A stretch of DNA of 64,000 nucleotides from Cristatella mucedo. Taxonomy: Eukaryota; Bryozoa; Phylactolaemata; Cristatellidae. Below the pieces are notes generated by a model, which was not told where the DNA came from, did not search any database, and saw nothing but the letters and a program-made list of their open reading frames with translations. A program made the translations under genes and the position numbers. Location: positions 2,023,501-2,087,500 of the forward strand of contig WPIO01000055.1 in NCBI GenBank assembly GCA_009760855.2, read 5' to 3'. Each line of letters starts with the position of its first letter. Within the stretch, counting starts at the first letter, position 1. Shown here one piece after another: positions 49,226-56,700 of the stretch.

Positions 49226-50636
49226 AACACACACACACACACATACACACACCTACCTACCTAAAGCAACGATGAACAATCCGAATGATCCAAGATTGCT
49301 GCCTTGCAGCCCGTGTTTTAGTTTGTAGCTGGCAGGTGTTATGCTGGCAGCCGGCTCTGTTGAGCTTAGGACGAGAACAGGCTGCAGTGCTGCATGCGGT
49401 GATGCCTTCGCGGTCTTCGTATGCACTCACGAGATCCATTTGAGCTGTGCTGTAAGGAGGCCATCTTCACAGCGAGTATTTCTGCTCCTGGGGCACGTTC
49501 TGATCGTCGGCTGCTCAATCAGAGTAGCTCATTGAGGTTCAGCTATGTCTGCTGCTAAACTCACTGAGCGTGTAAATGGTTTTGATCTGTTGACTTTTGA
49601 TGCAATGAGGACGTGAGCATCGTGCATGTTGGCGGCTTTAAATCGCAAGGCTCACATCATTTTTTGTGCACACCGGCGCTACCGTATCTTGTGCACGGCT
49701 CTGGTAGTCCTGTCGTGCTAGTTCGGCACCCGGTTCGGCCAAGCTCTCGCTAATGACTTCCAAAGTGCTACATGTGCATGCTCTACTTCTTGTTCACATT
49801 CTTCATCGATGTATTCTGCAAATGCATCAAGCATTCGTCTGTGGTATTCGTACTAGTACATTCACACATTACACTGTGATCAGTGTCTGCATCTAAGAAC
49901 GTAATGTCAGTCCTTTTTTGTCTTTGTAAGACGCTTTTTTTGCAGCGACTACTTTTACATGGTTCAGTCATGCTTCCTTTGCAGCATGTGTAAAATGCCT
50001 AGAACGAGATTTAGTTCTCTGAGAGTGCTATACAAATTATTATTACTAGTATTATTCTGTTTGTTCGTGCCTATCGGTTGGGTACGTGCTTGTATGGGCT
50101 TATGGTGTATGCTTAATGATGCACTCGCTCGGATGCTCAGATGTCTACTTTGCTGTTAAACGGTTGGATGACTCAGTGCTGCTAACTTCTTACTAGATCA
50201 TTCGCAGTAACACGGTCAGAGTTGATTCATTAATTCGTTGATGAACCGAGCGATCGTCTAATTTTATCTCCCAGGCTAATGTTTTGCAGTTTGGCACCAG
50301 CCGAGGCAGCTATGCCTAGTAAACAGCTATACAGCTGTAGTATCGCTGCAGTGAGCTGAGAACCCCAACTCTTGTGCTGCAGACTCTTGTGCTGTAGCAG
50401 CTTGTTCTTGTCCAGCTGCTTTAATGCTTCCCATCTGCCTTTTTCTTTTTATTACAGACTCGTCCAAATGGCGAGGCATGACAGAAGCCCTGCCCGGCTT
50501 CAAGCCTTATCAGATTATTGCTGCATTGTCCTTGCTGAGGCGCAGTGGCGCCGGCATCACTGTGCCTCAGCAAGGAGGCAGTGATGCGTCCGTCAGAGCG
50601 TTGTACTTTTATGGTCCAGATGGTCCTACCCATTGA
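25914..50636 (+). CDS. Second WRN-like RQC-HRDC-HTH gene or module (copy 2)
   Basis: Nine exons by eye: 25914 (or 26002)-26192, 31720-31870, 33336-33591, 34117-34207, 39237-39337, 41009-41168, 47606-47704, 47923-48091 and 50458-50636. Each aligns in order with copy 1, with the same intron phases (0,1,2,0,2,0,0,1). Two exons have identical length (151 and 160 nt). From the ATG at 25914 the coding sum is 1485 nt, giving 494 residues and TGA, with no internal stop. Domains are RQC, HRDC and C-terminal HTH; protein similarity to copy 1 is moderate, so the duplication is old. No DEAH helicase or exonuclease exons were recognised between 9.5 and 25.9 kb. It may be a helicase-less paralogue, an alternative C-terminal module of the upstream gene, or a duplicate with an unrecognised 5' part. 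The long Ser/Thr-rich linker and LPTWF tail of copy 1 are missing. Confidence 0.75.
26690..27010 (-). mobile_element. LINE-A 3' end fragment
   Basis: A minus-strand LINE-A end ([40 protein letters not shown]). Small further pieces of the same family follow: 27268-27322 (+, ACTGTGGAACTCACTTCCAC) and 27508-27595 (-, endonuclease region), the latter two flanking a SINE-2. Confidence 0.8.
27323..27505 (-). mobile_element. SINE-2 (tRNA-like), inserted in LINE-A debris
   Basis: Read on the minus strand: GCAATGGCTCACTGGGATTA (box A-like), GAGGTCGTGGGTTCGATTCC (box B-like), GCGATTCTTTATCGCCACTG, AGCCGTAAAGGCTCTTCTGT, and a tail CGCTATACAAAAAGAGGCTG followed by an A/T-rich end. There is no match to SINE-1 beyond the tRNA-like boxes. 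Confidence 0.8.
27722..27815 (-). mobile_element. SINE-1 tail fragment
   Basis: AAATAAAAGCCTCATTTACA, AGAGAACTTGATCTCAATCC and GGTGCTTTACATGTGCCGAA: the 3' half only. Confidence 0.6.
27810..31290 (+). mobile_element. LINE-A, near full-length L2/CR1-like retrotransposon (broken)
   Basis: An apurinic-type endonuclease is followed by reverse transcriptase. Endonuclease motifs seen: [38 protein letters not shown] and [11 protein letters not shown] motifs seen: [66 protein letters not shown] and [13 protein letters not shown], then the L2-type C-terminal region ([34 protein letters not shown]). It ends in a short CATTA-type repeat at about 31265-31288. It is dead: stops at 28343, 30340 and 30421, and frameshifts near 28630 and 30790. 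It sits in the copy 2 intron before exon b. Its 5' limit is approximate. Confidence 0.9.
28636..30342 (+). pseudogene. LINE-A endonuclease C-terminus plus reverse transcriptase ORF
   Basis: The longest open stretch of the element (568 codons). It covers the GDFNIH and SDH endonuclease motifs and the RT core including FYADD. It stops at a TAG where sister sequence has a Trp codon before [13 protein letters not shown], and it is frame-shifted relative to the upstream endonuclease part. The L2/CR1-group assignment rests on motif wording and the 3' repeat. Confidence 0.88.
31720..31870 (+). CDS. Copy 2 exon b: RQC winged helix, first half
   Basis: 151 nt after ATTCTTCAG, donor CTGG|GTAAGC, phase 0 in and 1 out. 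It encodes [18 protein letters not shown] and [15 protein letters not shown], parallel to copy 1 TLGQRFGITAPVLFLRGS and GSGRHRSESFWKALG. It lies just after a near full-length LINE-A that occupies the preceding intron. Confidence 0.85.
32560..33240 (-). mobile_element. LINE-B 3' part, degraded
   Basis: Minus-strand C-terminal text ([26 protein letters not shown]) and tail ATAATGATACATTTTTATAG. It lies in the intron between copy 2 exons b and c. Confidence 0.8.
33336..33591 (+). CDS. Copy 2 exon c: RQC wing and linker
   Basis: The acceptor is CTTTTTGCAG and the donor CACG|GTAATT, phase 1 in and 2 out. The exon encodes [32 protein letters not shown] and then a linker. It corresponds to human RQLITEGFLVE ... 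KICALTKKGRNWL. The wing residue aligned with human Phe appears to be His here (YGHM). Confidence 0.85.
34117..34207 (+). CDS. Copy 2 exon d: RQC-HRDC linker
   Basis: A Ser-rich linker exon ([18 protein letters not shown] ... SSDKE) between TTGTTGCAG and GAG|GTGAGA, phase 2 in and 0 out as in copy 1. There is no domain and no detectable similarity to the copy 1 linker, so support is only from position, phase and splice sites. An in-frame acceptor at 34133-34134 is also possible. Confidence 0.5.
34208..35821. other. Copy 2 intron, unassigned part
   Basis: Between linker exon d and a LINE-B. Nothing recognised. Confidence 0.5.
35822..36512 (-). mobile_element. LINE-B 3' part, left of a SINE-2 insertion
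   Basis: From the AATAATAATGCACTTGATAA tail into the RT C-terminal region ([18 protein letters not shown] on the minus strand). It is interrupted by SINE-2 at 36513-36672 and resumes at 36673-36935. Confidence 0.85.
36513..36672 (+). mobile_element. SINE-2, inserted in LINE-B
   Basis: AGGTAAGATGGTTGCTTTCA, CGAGGTCGTGGGTTTGATTC, TAGCCGTAAAGGCTCTTCTG and an A/T-rich end. It splits a LINE-B copy cleanly. The extreme head (TGGCTCA part) is weak. Confidence 0.82.
36673..36935 (-). mobile_element. LINE-B RT fragment, right of the SINE-2 insertion
   Basis: Minus-strand coding for [40 protein letters not shown] and [13 protein letters not shown]. It is collinear with the piece at 35822-36512, so one LINE copy was split by a later SINE insertion. 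Confidence 0.83.
36936..37977. other. Copy 2 intron, unassigned part
   Basis: A tandem duplication of about 40 bp (ATTAATCAGGAAAGGGTCGA at about 36942 and 36982) and an open minus-strand stretch 37192-36977 without a recognised domain. Confidence 0.45.
37978..38885 (+). mobile_element. LINE-A 3' part
   Basis: Plus-strand 5'-truncated LINE-A from [13 protein letters not shown] through the L2-type C-terminal region ([31 protein letters not shown]) to the GGAGTTACAGACGGAGATAC tail. Several frameshifts. It lies in the copy 2 intron before HRDC exon e. Confidence 0.85.
39237..39337 (+). CDS. Copy 2 exon e: HRDC domain, first half
   Basis: It encodes [20 protein letters not shown] and [11 protein letters not shown], an HRDC-like first half (general pattern VP...L..IA..R). 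Phase is 0 in and 2 out; the donor CACAG|GTATGG joins the next exon to restore the RPTS motif. The acceptor used is CTTTTATTAAG at 39235-39236. This exon is shorter and more diverged than its copy 1 counterpart. Confidence 0.65.
39741..40482 (+). mobile_element. LINE-B 3' part
   Basis: Plus-strand LINE-B C-terminal region ([57 protein letters not shown]), open to 40269. The 3'UTR ends GAGATTAAGTTCTCTGTGGG and ATTATTATTATTA. It lies in the copy 2 intron between HRDC exons e and f. Confidence 0.87.
40741..40935 (-). mobile_element. LINE-B 3' end fragment
   Basis: Minus strand; begins with a TAA repeat, then GCGCCCTCAGAGAACTTAAT and CAAATGTAAAG-complement motifs. It lies just before HRDC exon f, nearly head-on with the LINE-B at 39741-40482. 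Confidence 0.82.
41009..41168 (+). CDS. Copy 2 exon f: HRDC domain, second half
   Basis: 160 nt after CATCTTGCAG, donor CTCAG|GTAGGA, phase 2 in and 0 out. It encodes [20 protein letters not shown] and [19 protein letters not shown], clearly the second half of HRDC and equal in length to copy 1 exon f. A second possible donor (GACG|GTACGT) lies inside the exon but breaks the conserved phase. Confidence 0.87.
41525..41718 (-). mobile_element. SINE-1
   Basis: Tail TATAGCGCCCCAAGAGAACT, then CATATGCCTCTGGGCTCGAG, CCACGACCTCAGCCAGACCT and AACCGCTGGACCAAACCAGC. It is a full-length copy with a poly-G slip in the head and an expanded TATAGCG tail. It lies in the copy 2 intron after HRDC exon f. Confidence 0.85.
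41719..43374. other. Copy 2 intron with a possible RQC exon relic
   Basis: Mostly unassigned. 42608-42800 carries short matches to the RQC exon (see findings). A GT/TG-rich patch lies at about 43015-43100. Confidence 0.4.
43375..43830 (+). mobile_element. LINE-B C-terminal fragment, degraded
   Basis: ACCACATCCAAGCTGGCCCA, GTCTTGACTTCTGAAACTCA and CTTTGGAGACTGCGTG match the LINE-B coding strand in order; no reading frame survives. Confidence 0.65.
43955..46925 (+). mobile_element. LINE-B, longest copy (broken non-LTR retrotransposon)
   Basis: Endonuclease C-terminus (43960-44691; [24 protein letters not shown]), a SINE-1 insertion at about 44770-44880, then RT ([18 protein letters not shown]-like text, [59 protein letters not shown]) and the L2-type C-terminal region ([41 protein letters not shown]). 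It ends in ATT repeats at about 46903-46928. The endonuclease GDFNIH motif is decayed to HDFKIH, and there are several frame breaks. It lies in the copy 2 intron before HTH exon g. Confidence 0.88.
44765..44880 (-). mobile_element. SINE-1, internally deleted, inserted in LINE-B
   Basis: ATAATTCATTTGAATAGCGC, AACTAAATCTCTATTCAGGC and CGATGGACCAACCTAGCTCG are present; the box B region between them is missing. A 27-bp direct repeat (44674-44700 and 44704-44730) lies just upstream. Confidence 0.75.
47296..47330. repeat. (AAT)n microsatellite
   Basis: About 11 units of ATA/AAT, not attached to a visible LINE-B tail. Confidence 0.9.
47606..47704 (+). CDS. Copy 2 exon g: start of C-terminal HTH
   Basis: 99 nt, phase 0 in and out, after GATTGCAG, donor GTG|GTAAGT. 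It encodes [20 protein letters not shown], which lines up with copy 1 LPDTVQTTYVMLQCEG and human LSQSMAITYSLFQEKK. The frame is also open further upstream, but only this acceptor keeps the conserved phase. Confidence 0.78.
47923..48091 (+). CDS. Copy 2 exon h: C-terminal HTH core
   Basis: The acceptor is ACGATTGCAG and the donor GCCA|GTGAGC, phase 0 in and 1 out. The exon encodes [20 protein letters not shown] and AMASGLPVD ... VLRSLPP, parallel to human [21 protein letters not shown] and VIRNPPVNS. The frame reads on to a stop at 48132 if the donor is not used. Confidence 0.83.
48520..48664 (+). mobile_element. SINE-2
   Basis: GTGGTGGCTCACTAGGTAAG (box A-like), GAGGTCGTGGGTTCGAAGCT (box B-like), TTTAAGGCTCTTTTGTCGCT. 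It abuts the LINE-A fragment at 48665 and lies in the copy 2 intron before the terminal exon. Confidence 0.8.
48665..49148 (-). mobile_element. LINE-A 3' fragment, degraded
   Basis: On the minus strand: LWxxLP-type text, [13 protein letters not shown] and GGCGGGCCTTGTTTGTCAGT. It runs from the (AT)n tract back to SINE-2 at 48520-48664, in the intron after copy 2 HTH exon h. Confidence 0.7.
49151..49252. repeat. (AT)n followed by (AC)n microsatellite
   Basis: About 75 bp AT with a few C interruptions, then about 25 bp AC. It abuts a LINE-A fragment on the left. Confidence 0.95.
49955..50055 (+). mobile_element. LINE-B 3' end fragment
   Basis: CTTTGCAGCATGTGTAAAAT, GAGATTTAGTTCTCTGAGAG and a short ATT repeat. 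Confidence 0.75.
50458..50636 (+). CDS. Copy 2 terminal exon: end of HTH
   Basis: After TTTTTATTACAG, phase 1 in. It encodes [20 protein letters not shown] and IAALSLLRR, matching copy 1 DVSRLSAIKAALPDYTYEQI and ILEHEYG. A short tail of about 30 residues ends at TGA 50634-50636. The long linker and LPxWF/basic tail of copy 1 are absent; a further exon cannot be excluded but none was seen. Confidence 0.78.
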
Positions 50637-51289
50637 GTACTGGCCTGCCTATATAGCAGGTAGCAGCACAGGAAGCAAATCTCTGGTCTCACTTGGAGGC
50701 CACTGTGGCTCTGGAAGGACGGCCGAGTGGTCTAGGTCATACAATGAGAGGTCACCGAGAGGTCAACAATGAGAGGCCACCGGTGGCCTGAGCTTGCACC
50801 GATGCTTGTCTAGCCAGCGGATTCTGTGTACCTGCAATGTGCTGCAATGCTGACTGCTGAATATCGCTTATGCTGCACTCGTGGGCATGTCAGTATGTCG
50901 TGTGCCGCACGTCCAGTAAGCTGTCATCCACGGCTGGACTGCATCCTTTACGAACTTGACGATAGAAACCATCATGAGAGCCATTTTGCCTTTGCCCATA
51001 TCTTCTGTCTCTGTGAGTCTCCTTACATCATGTGCAGTTTTGGTACGGCGTGTAATTAAATGCAGTTTATTTTTCGACAATAACTATTCAATCAGCGGAT
51101 ATTGACTTTTATACCGATCTGTCACAGCTGTCAGCCTGAGTAATTGCTCTGGATGCAACCTCTAACAGCTGCAGGCAATCGGTAACAGCTGAGCAACCCC
51201 TTAACCCCTGCACCTAAGCTGTCCAATATTAGGGTCCTGCAGACATTCCGATTTGTACACCAAAGTTTTTGTTTGCGTCAGACTGAACT

Positions 51290-52450
51290 TCTCACAGGAA
51301 CCCTATGGACAAAGATCATCTGAAGTACCTCTGAAATATGGAGTACCTCAGGGCTCCGTGCTAGGTCCGGTTCTTTTCACGGTTTATACTCTGCCTCTTG
51401 CTGATGTGATTGCCAAGCACAATCTAGGCTTTCACTTCTATGCGGATGACACTCAGTTGTACCTTTGCTTTGATCCCTCCCAGCCTTCGAGCACCTCAAA
51501 TTCTCTAAACTCACTAGCTGCATGCATTGATGAAATCCGTACATGGATGGCAGCAAATTTTCTTAAATTGAATTATGATAAAACTACCTTGCTAGTTATG
51601 GGCAAACCCAGTGTGATCCAGAGATTGGAAAGGCTGACTCTCAAAATTGGCTCTGCCAGCATATCTCCAGTTGAATCAGCTCGAAATCTAGGTGTCATAT
51701 TCCAAAGCGACCTCTCGTTAGACGACCATATCAGCTCCACAGTCAAATCCGCCTATTTTCAGCTTCATAACATTGCTAAAATTCGGGCTTGTTTAGATAA
51801 AGATACCACGTCCAAGTTGGTCCATGCATTCGTGACATCCCGTCTCGACTTCTGCAACTCACTGCTTACTGGCCTACCAGCATGTGCGATCAGGCGATTG
51901 CAGCTGGTGCAAAACTCTGCAGCTAGGCTTGTCTGTCGTGAGCGTCGCAGTTGCCACATTACCCCACTTCTAGCCGACCTGCACTGGCTACCAGTCAAGC
52001 AACGGATTGACTTCAAGGTTTTGTCGCTCACTTTTAGGTCCCTTCATTCTATGGCTCTAGCCTATCTGTCAGATATACTACCCCACCAGGCCAAGCATCG
52101 TACCACCCTCTTTTCGGAATCCAACAGTCTAGAAATACCTCGTACAAACTTTAAATTCTTTGGAGACCGTGCATTTAGTTCATATGCTCCCAAAGCCTGG
52201 AACTCCCTCCCGACCTGCGTCAGAACATCCCCTGACCTGACCACATTTAAAAGGAACTTAAAAACACCTATTTAGGACAGCATTTAGTGGGTCCCTGTGA
52301 TTCGTCCTTGATGTGCTTATGTGTGCTGATACTGCATGCTGCCACTAACCACATTTGGATGCTGACCCTGTGCATGTCACCCTAACCATATTATTCATTT
52401 CGTTTGTTTTTCAAGCATGATTTTACTTACCATTCAATATTATTATTATT
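51290..52450 (+). mobile_element. LINE-B, 5'-truncated, well-preserved RT C-terminal half
   Basis: An open frame (to 52275) from [20 protein letters not shown] through [34 protein letters not shown] and [20 protein letters not shown] to [19 protein letters not shown] and [19 protein letters not shown]. It is the least decayed LINE-B RT in the window and ends with ATT repeats. It lies downstream of copy 2. Confidence 0.88.
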
Positions 52451-52954
52451 AACCCTAAAATGGTAGAGAAACGACTCTGGCGTGTGTACGGATCCTGTTA
52501 TCATATAAAGCAATAGCTGGGCCATCGTCGAATGATGAAAAGCCGGGGACTCGTAAATGATATTAGTAAGCTGAGACTGACAGACACCAGAAGTGAGTGT
52601 TCCAGAGTGTTTATGCATACGATGAGGGCCAGATCATCAAAGGTTTCAATTAAGTGCAAAGAACTTACGAGACGATCGGAAGCAGAGGAGCCGACAGTTC
52701 GAGAGCACGTCAACGGAGGTGGAGGTGCTCGGTTTGGCAGGGCGGGTTCGAGGACGAGTGAACCGACCTTATGGCCGGTTTGAGGGGGTCCCGGTCAAAC
52801 TCAAGAAAGAAGTTGAATGATGTAGCTACTGATTAGCCGATGACGACAGACCAGACGAGCTGCTCAGTCCGCTCAAGTTGCCGACGATTAAGGTACTAGC
52901 AGTGAGTCCTGAATTCGCGGCATCTCGGTATTCTAGATGAGATGGAGTGACATA

Positions 52955-53437
52955 TGAAAGCCGAGACTGCGTTTGGCGACGGTAATAACAGTAGTAATAT
53001 GACATTTGCATAGCACCCTAACAGACTTGCATCTCTTGGCACTTTATTGTAACTGCGACTGAAGCTGTAACTGAAAAAGTCATTACGGATAGCTATAGCA
53101 TGCACAGAGCCACCCCGTACAAGCACACAAAGGACACTTTGCAAGAACCTAGCAAATCAAATGTAAGGAACAGGTGCACTTTCAGCTTTTTTAAATGTTC
53201 TCAAGTCTGAGTATTTCGTGACGTCAGTCGTATATGAGTTTAAGGCTCTAGAAGTGTATATATAAATATATATAATTCATTTGTATAGCATGCGAACTTA
53301 GGGCGCGATATCCAGATTTCGAGGCTAGCTGAACGGTTTGAGTCAGAAGAGTGGGTGCACGATGCCAAACCTGTTTAGAGCTCGGTTCCGTTTGATAGGT
53401 TGGGGCTAGAGAATGAAGGTAAAATAAAAGGGACCCT
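52955..53437 (-). mobile_element. LINE-B-like 3' part, degraded
   Basis: TTGCATAGCACCCTAACAGA, TGCACAGAGCCACCCCGTAC and GAGTTTAAGGCTCTAGAAGT follow the LINE-B minus-strand order. A SINE-1-like tail (ATATATAATTCATTTGTATA) is embedded at about 53262-53295. Confidence 0.5.
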
Positions 53438-53637
53438 TTTAGCTCTCCCTCTACTCCTGTCTCTCCCCTCCTGTCTCTCTACTCCTGTCTCTCTACTCCT
53501 GTCTCTCTACTCCTGTCTCTCTACTCCTCCTGTCTCTCCCCTCCTGTCTCTCTACTCCTGTCTCTCTACTCCTCCTGTCTCTACTCCTCCTGTCTCTCTA
53601 CTCCTGTCTCTCTACTCCTCCTGTCTCTCTGCTCTCG
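53438..53637. repeat. Minisatellite, unit near CTCTCTACTCCTGT
   Basis: About 14 imperfect units of 14-17 bp, lying between a degraded LINE-B and a LINE-A tail. Confidence 0.9.
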
Positions 53638-53639
53638 TC

Positions 53640-53765
53640 TCCGTCTGTAACTCCATAAAGACCGTGTGGGCGTTACGCAGGAGAGTTTTGTGTAGCGCAC
53701 TCACAGCCTAAGCGGCTTTCGGTTCGCATTCGGTAGCCAACAGACTTCATCTCACGCAGCAAATG
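53640..53765 (-). mobile_element. LINE-A 3' end fragment
   Basis: A minus-strand LINE-A tail (CTCCATAAAGACCGTGTGGG, then the AGCGGCTTTCGG and AGCCAACAGACTTCATC motifs) abuts the longer copy at 53776. It lies directly after a CTCTCTACTCCTGT minisatellite. Confidence 0.8.
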
Positions 53766-53775
53766 TAATGTAATG

Positions 53776-56700
53776 CATGTCCGTCAGTAACTCCACAAAG
53801 TCATAAAGACCACGTGGGCGTTACGCAGGAGAGTTTTGTATAGCACACTCACAGCCTAAGCGGCTTTCGGTACGCATTCGGTAGCCAACAGACTTCGTCT
53901 CACGCAACAAAGAGAAAGTGGGAAGCATAGCAGAGTCAGGAGAGCAGTTGAGGTAGTGAGTGGCATAGAAGTAGCAGTTCAGGACCGCTGAAAAAGATGT
54001 GCCATAGTCGGCAGTTGGAGAGTAGATATCGTTGCGTAAGAATTGTGGAAGCGAGTTCCACAGTCTAGGACCTGCAGAGCTAAAGCTTCTGTCGCCAACT
54101 GTCTTTAAGCGGAGGAATGGGACAGCTAATTTATTGTCCACACAGGACCTGAGGGCGCGAACAGGCTGAAACTGGTGCAGCAGTTCAGCTAGGTATGAAG
54201 GAGCCAAGCCGTGGCGGGCCTTGTGGGTCAGCGTAAAAACTTTGCTCTGTATCCTTTGCTCAACCGGCAACCATCCTAGCTCTTTCAGCAAAGGTGACAC
54301 GTGCTCAAACCGCTGGGACTTGAAGACCAGCCTTGCAGCCACATTCATAGTCCGCTGTAGTGGCATTATAGCTTTCTTTGGTAGCCCAGCCAAAAGGGAA
54401 CTACAATAATCAAGCCGAGACAGAACTAAAGAGCTAGTTAAATTTTTTGCAAGCCACTGTGGGAGACAGCTTCTAATCTTGGATAGGGATCGGATGTGAT
54501 GGCTAGCTGTAGAGGCAGTCTTCTGAATGAAGCTTTTGAAATTGAGGCAGCTGTCGAACACGACACCTAGATTACGAGCACGCAAAGAGAAAGTGGGAAG
54601 CATAGCAGAGTCAGGAGAGCAGTTGAGGTAGTGAGTAGCATGGAAGTAGCAGCTCAGAACCACTGAAAAGGATGAGCCATAGTCGGCAGTAGTAGAGTAG
54701 TTGTCGTTGTGTAAGAATTGTGTATGCGAGTTCCACAGTCTAGGACCTGCAGAGCTAAAGCTTCTGTCGCCAACGGTCTTTAAGAGGAGGAATGGGACAG
54801 CTAACTTATTGTCCACACAGGACCTGAACAGGCTGAAACTGATGCAGCAGTTCAGCTAGGTACGAAGGAGCCAAGCCGTGGTGGGCCTTGTGGGTCAGTG
54901 TAAGAACCTTGCTCTGAATCCGTTGGTCAACCGGCATCCATCCTAGCTCTTTCAGCAAAGGAGACACGTGCTCAAACTTCTGGGACTTGAAGATTAGCCT
55001 TGCAGCCATATTCATAGTCAGCTGCAGTGGCCTAATCGCTTTTTTTGGTAGCCAAGCCAATAGGGAATTACAATAATCAAGCCGAGACAGAACTAAGGAA
55101 CTACTTAAATTTTTGCAAGCCACTGTGGAAGACAGCTCCTAATCTTGGATAGGGATCGGACGTGATGGCTAGCTGCACAAGCAGTCTTCTGAATGAAGCT
55201 TTTTTGAAATTTAGGCAGCTGTCGAAAACGACAAGTAAATTTTGAGCACGTGGTGATGGTCGCACAACATTATTAGAAGAGCAAAGCCTTTTAATCCAGC
55301 AACATGCTTAGGATGTCCTATAAGCAGTAGTTCGGTTTTTTATCGTCATTGAATTTCAGGAAGTTTTCTGACATCCAGGATCGAATGTCGGCAAGGCAAG
55401 CATTCAATTTTCAGTTGCTGCAGCATATTCCAATGGTTTGAATGACAAATACAACTGAGTATCGTCAGCATAGAAGTGATATCCTATTCCATGGGCCTTA
55501 ATCACTTTTCCCAGAGGTTGTGTATAAATGGAGAACAGCAAGGGACCGAGTACAGACCCTTGAGGGACTCCACAGGTGACCCTTTTCGTGTGTGAGACCT
55601 GACACGACACGGATTGAACACGACCAGACAAGTACGATTTAAACCACGCCTGTGCTTCGTCTGCCAGACCGATCGTTGGTCTCAATCGTTCAAGCAAAAC
55701 ATCCTGATCAATGGTGTCGAAGGCAGCAGACAGATCTAGTAGAGCTAGGGCAGTGACATTCCCGTCGTCGTTGCCACGTAGAATGTCATTGTTAACACGG
55801 AGGAGAGCAGTTTCAGTGGAGTGCTGCCTCTTGAATCCTGATTGAAATGTTTCTGACATTTCATTCTTTTCAATATATTCAACCAGCTGCTCAGCAACAA
55901 TTTTTCAAGAATCTTTGACAAGAAAAGAAGAAGGGAAACAGGGCGATAGTTTGCAAGAGCCTCTGTGTCTAATCCAGGCTTTTTAAGTATGGGTCTAACG
56001 ATTGCCGATTTGAAGGACTTGGGGACGACCCCTTTTCCCAAAGAAGCATTAAAAATCTTGGTTATGGCAGGGCTAAGTTCGACTGCCAGTGAAGACCACA
56101 GAGATGAAGGTATAGGGTCTTCAGGAGACGAGCTCTTTTTGCTAGACCTTATTAAGGTAGCCACATCGCATGCAGAAACTTTGGAGAACCTTGCATGGAA
56201 GGTCACAGGTTGTGGAACCTCGATTGCTTTAGTCGGAGGGGGCTTCATAGAGGCACGAATGTGCACAACTTTTTCATTAAAGAAGGCTGAAAACTTTTCG
56301 GCTGAGTCCTTAATATCTGGGGAGTCAGACCTCTCAGCATTGGCCAGTAAATGGTTTACTGTCTTGTAAATCTGTTTAGGGTCCGACTGGCACGAATTCA
56401 GCTTTCGGATGAAAAAATAAGCCCTGGCTTTTTTAAACTTTTGGGTGTAAGCTCGAGTGAAGTCTTTGAAATTGACTAAATATAATTTATATATAATTCA
56501 TTTATATAGCGCCCTAAGAGAACTTAATCTCTATTCACGCGCTTCACATATGCCTCGGGGTTCGAGCCCACGACCTCGGTGAGACCTTGGTCGGGGCGAG
56601 CACCTTAACCGCTAGACCAAACCAGCTCGACTAGATCTGCATCAGACCCCGATTTCTTGAAACGACGTTCAAGCCTGCGCTTAACCCGGCGCATCTTTAG

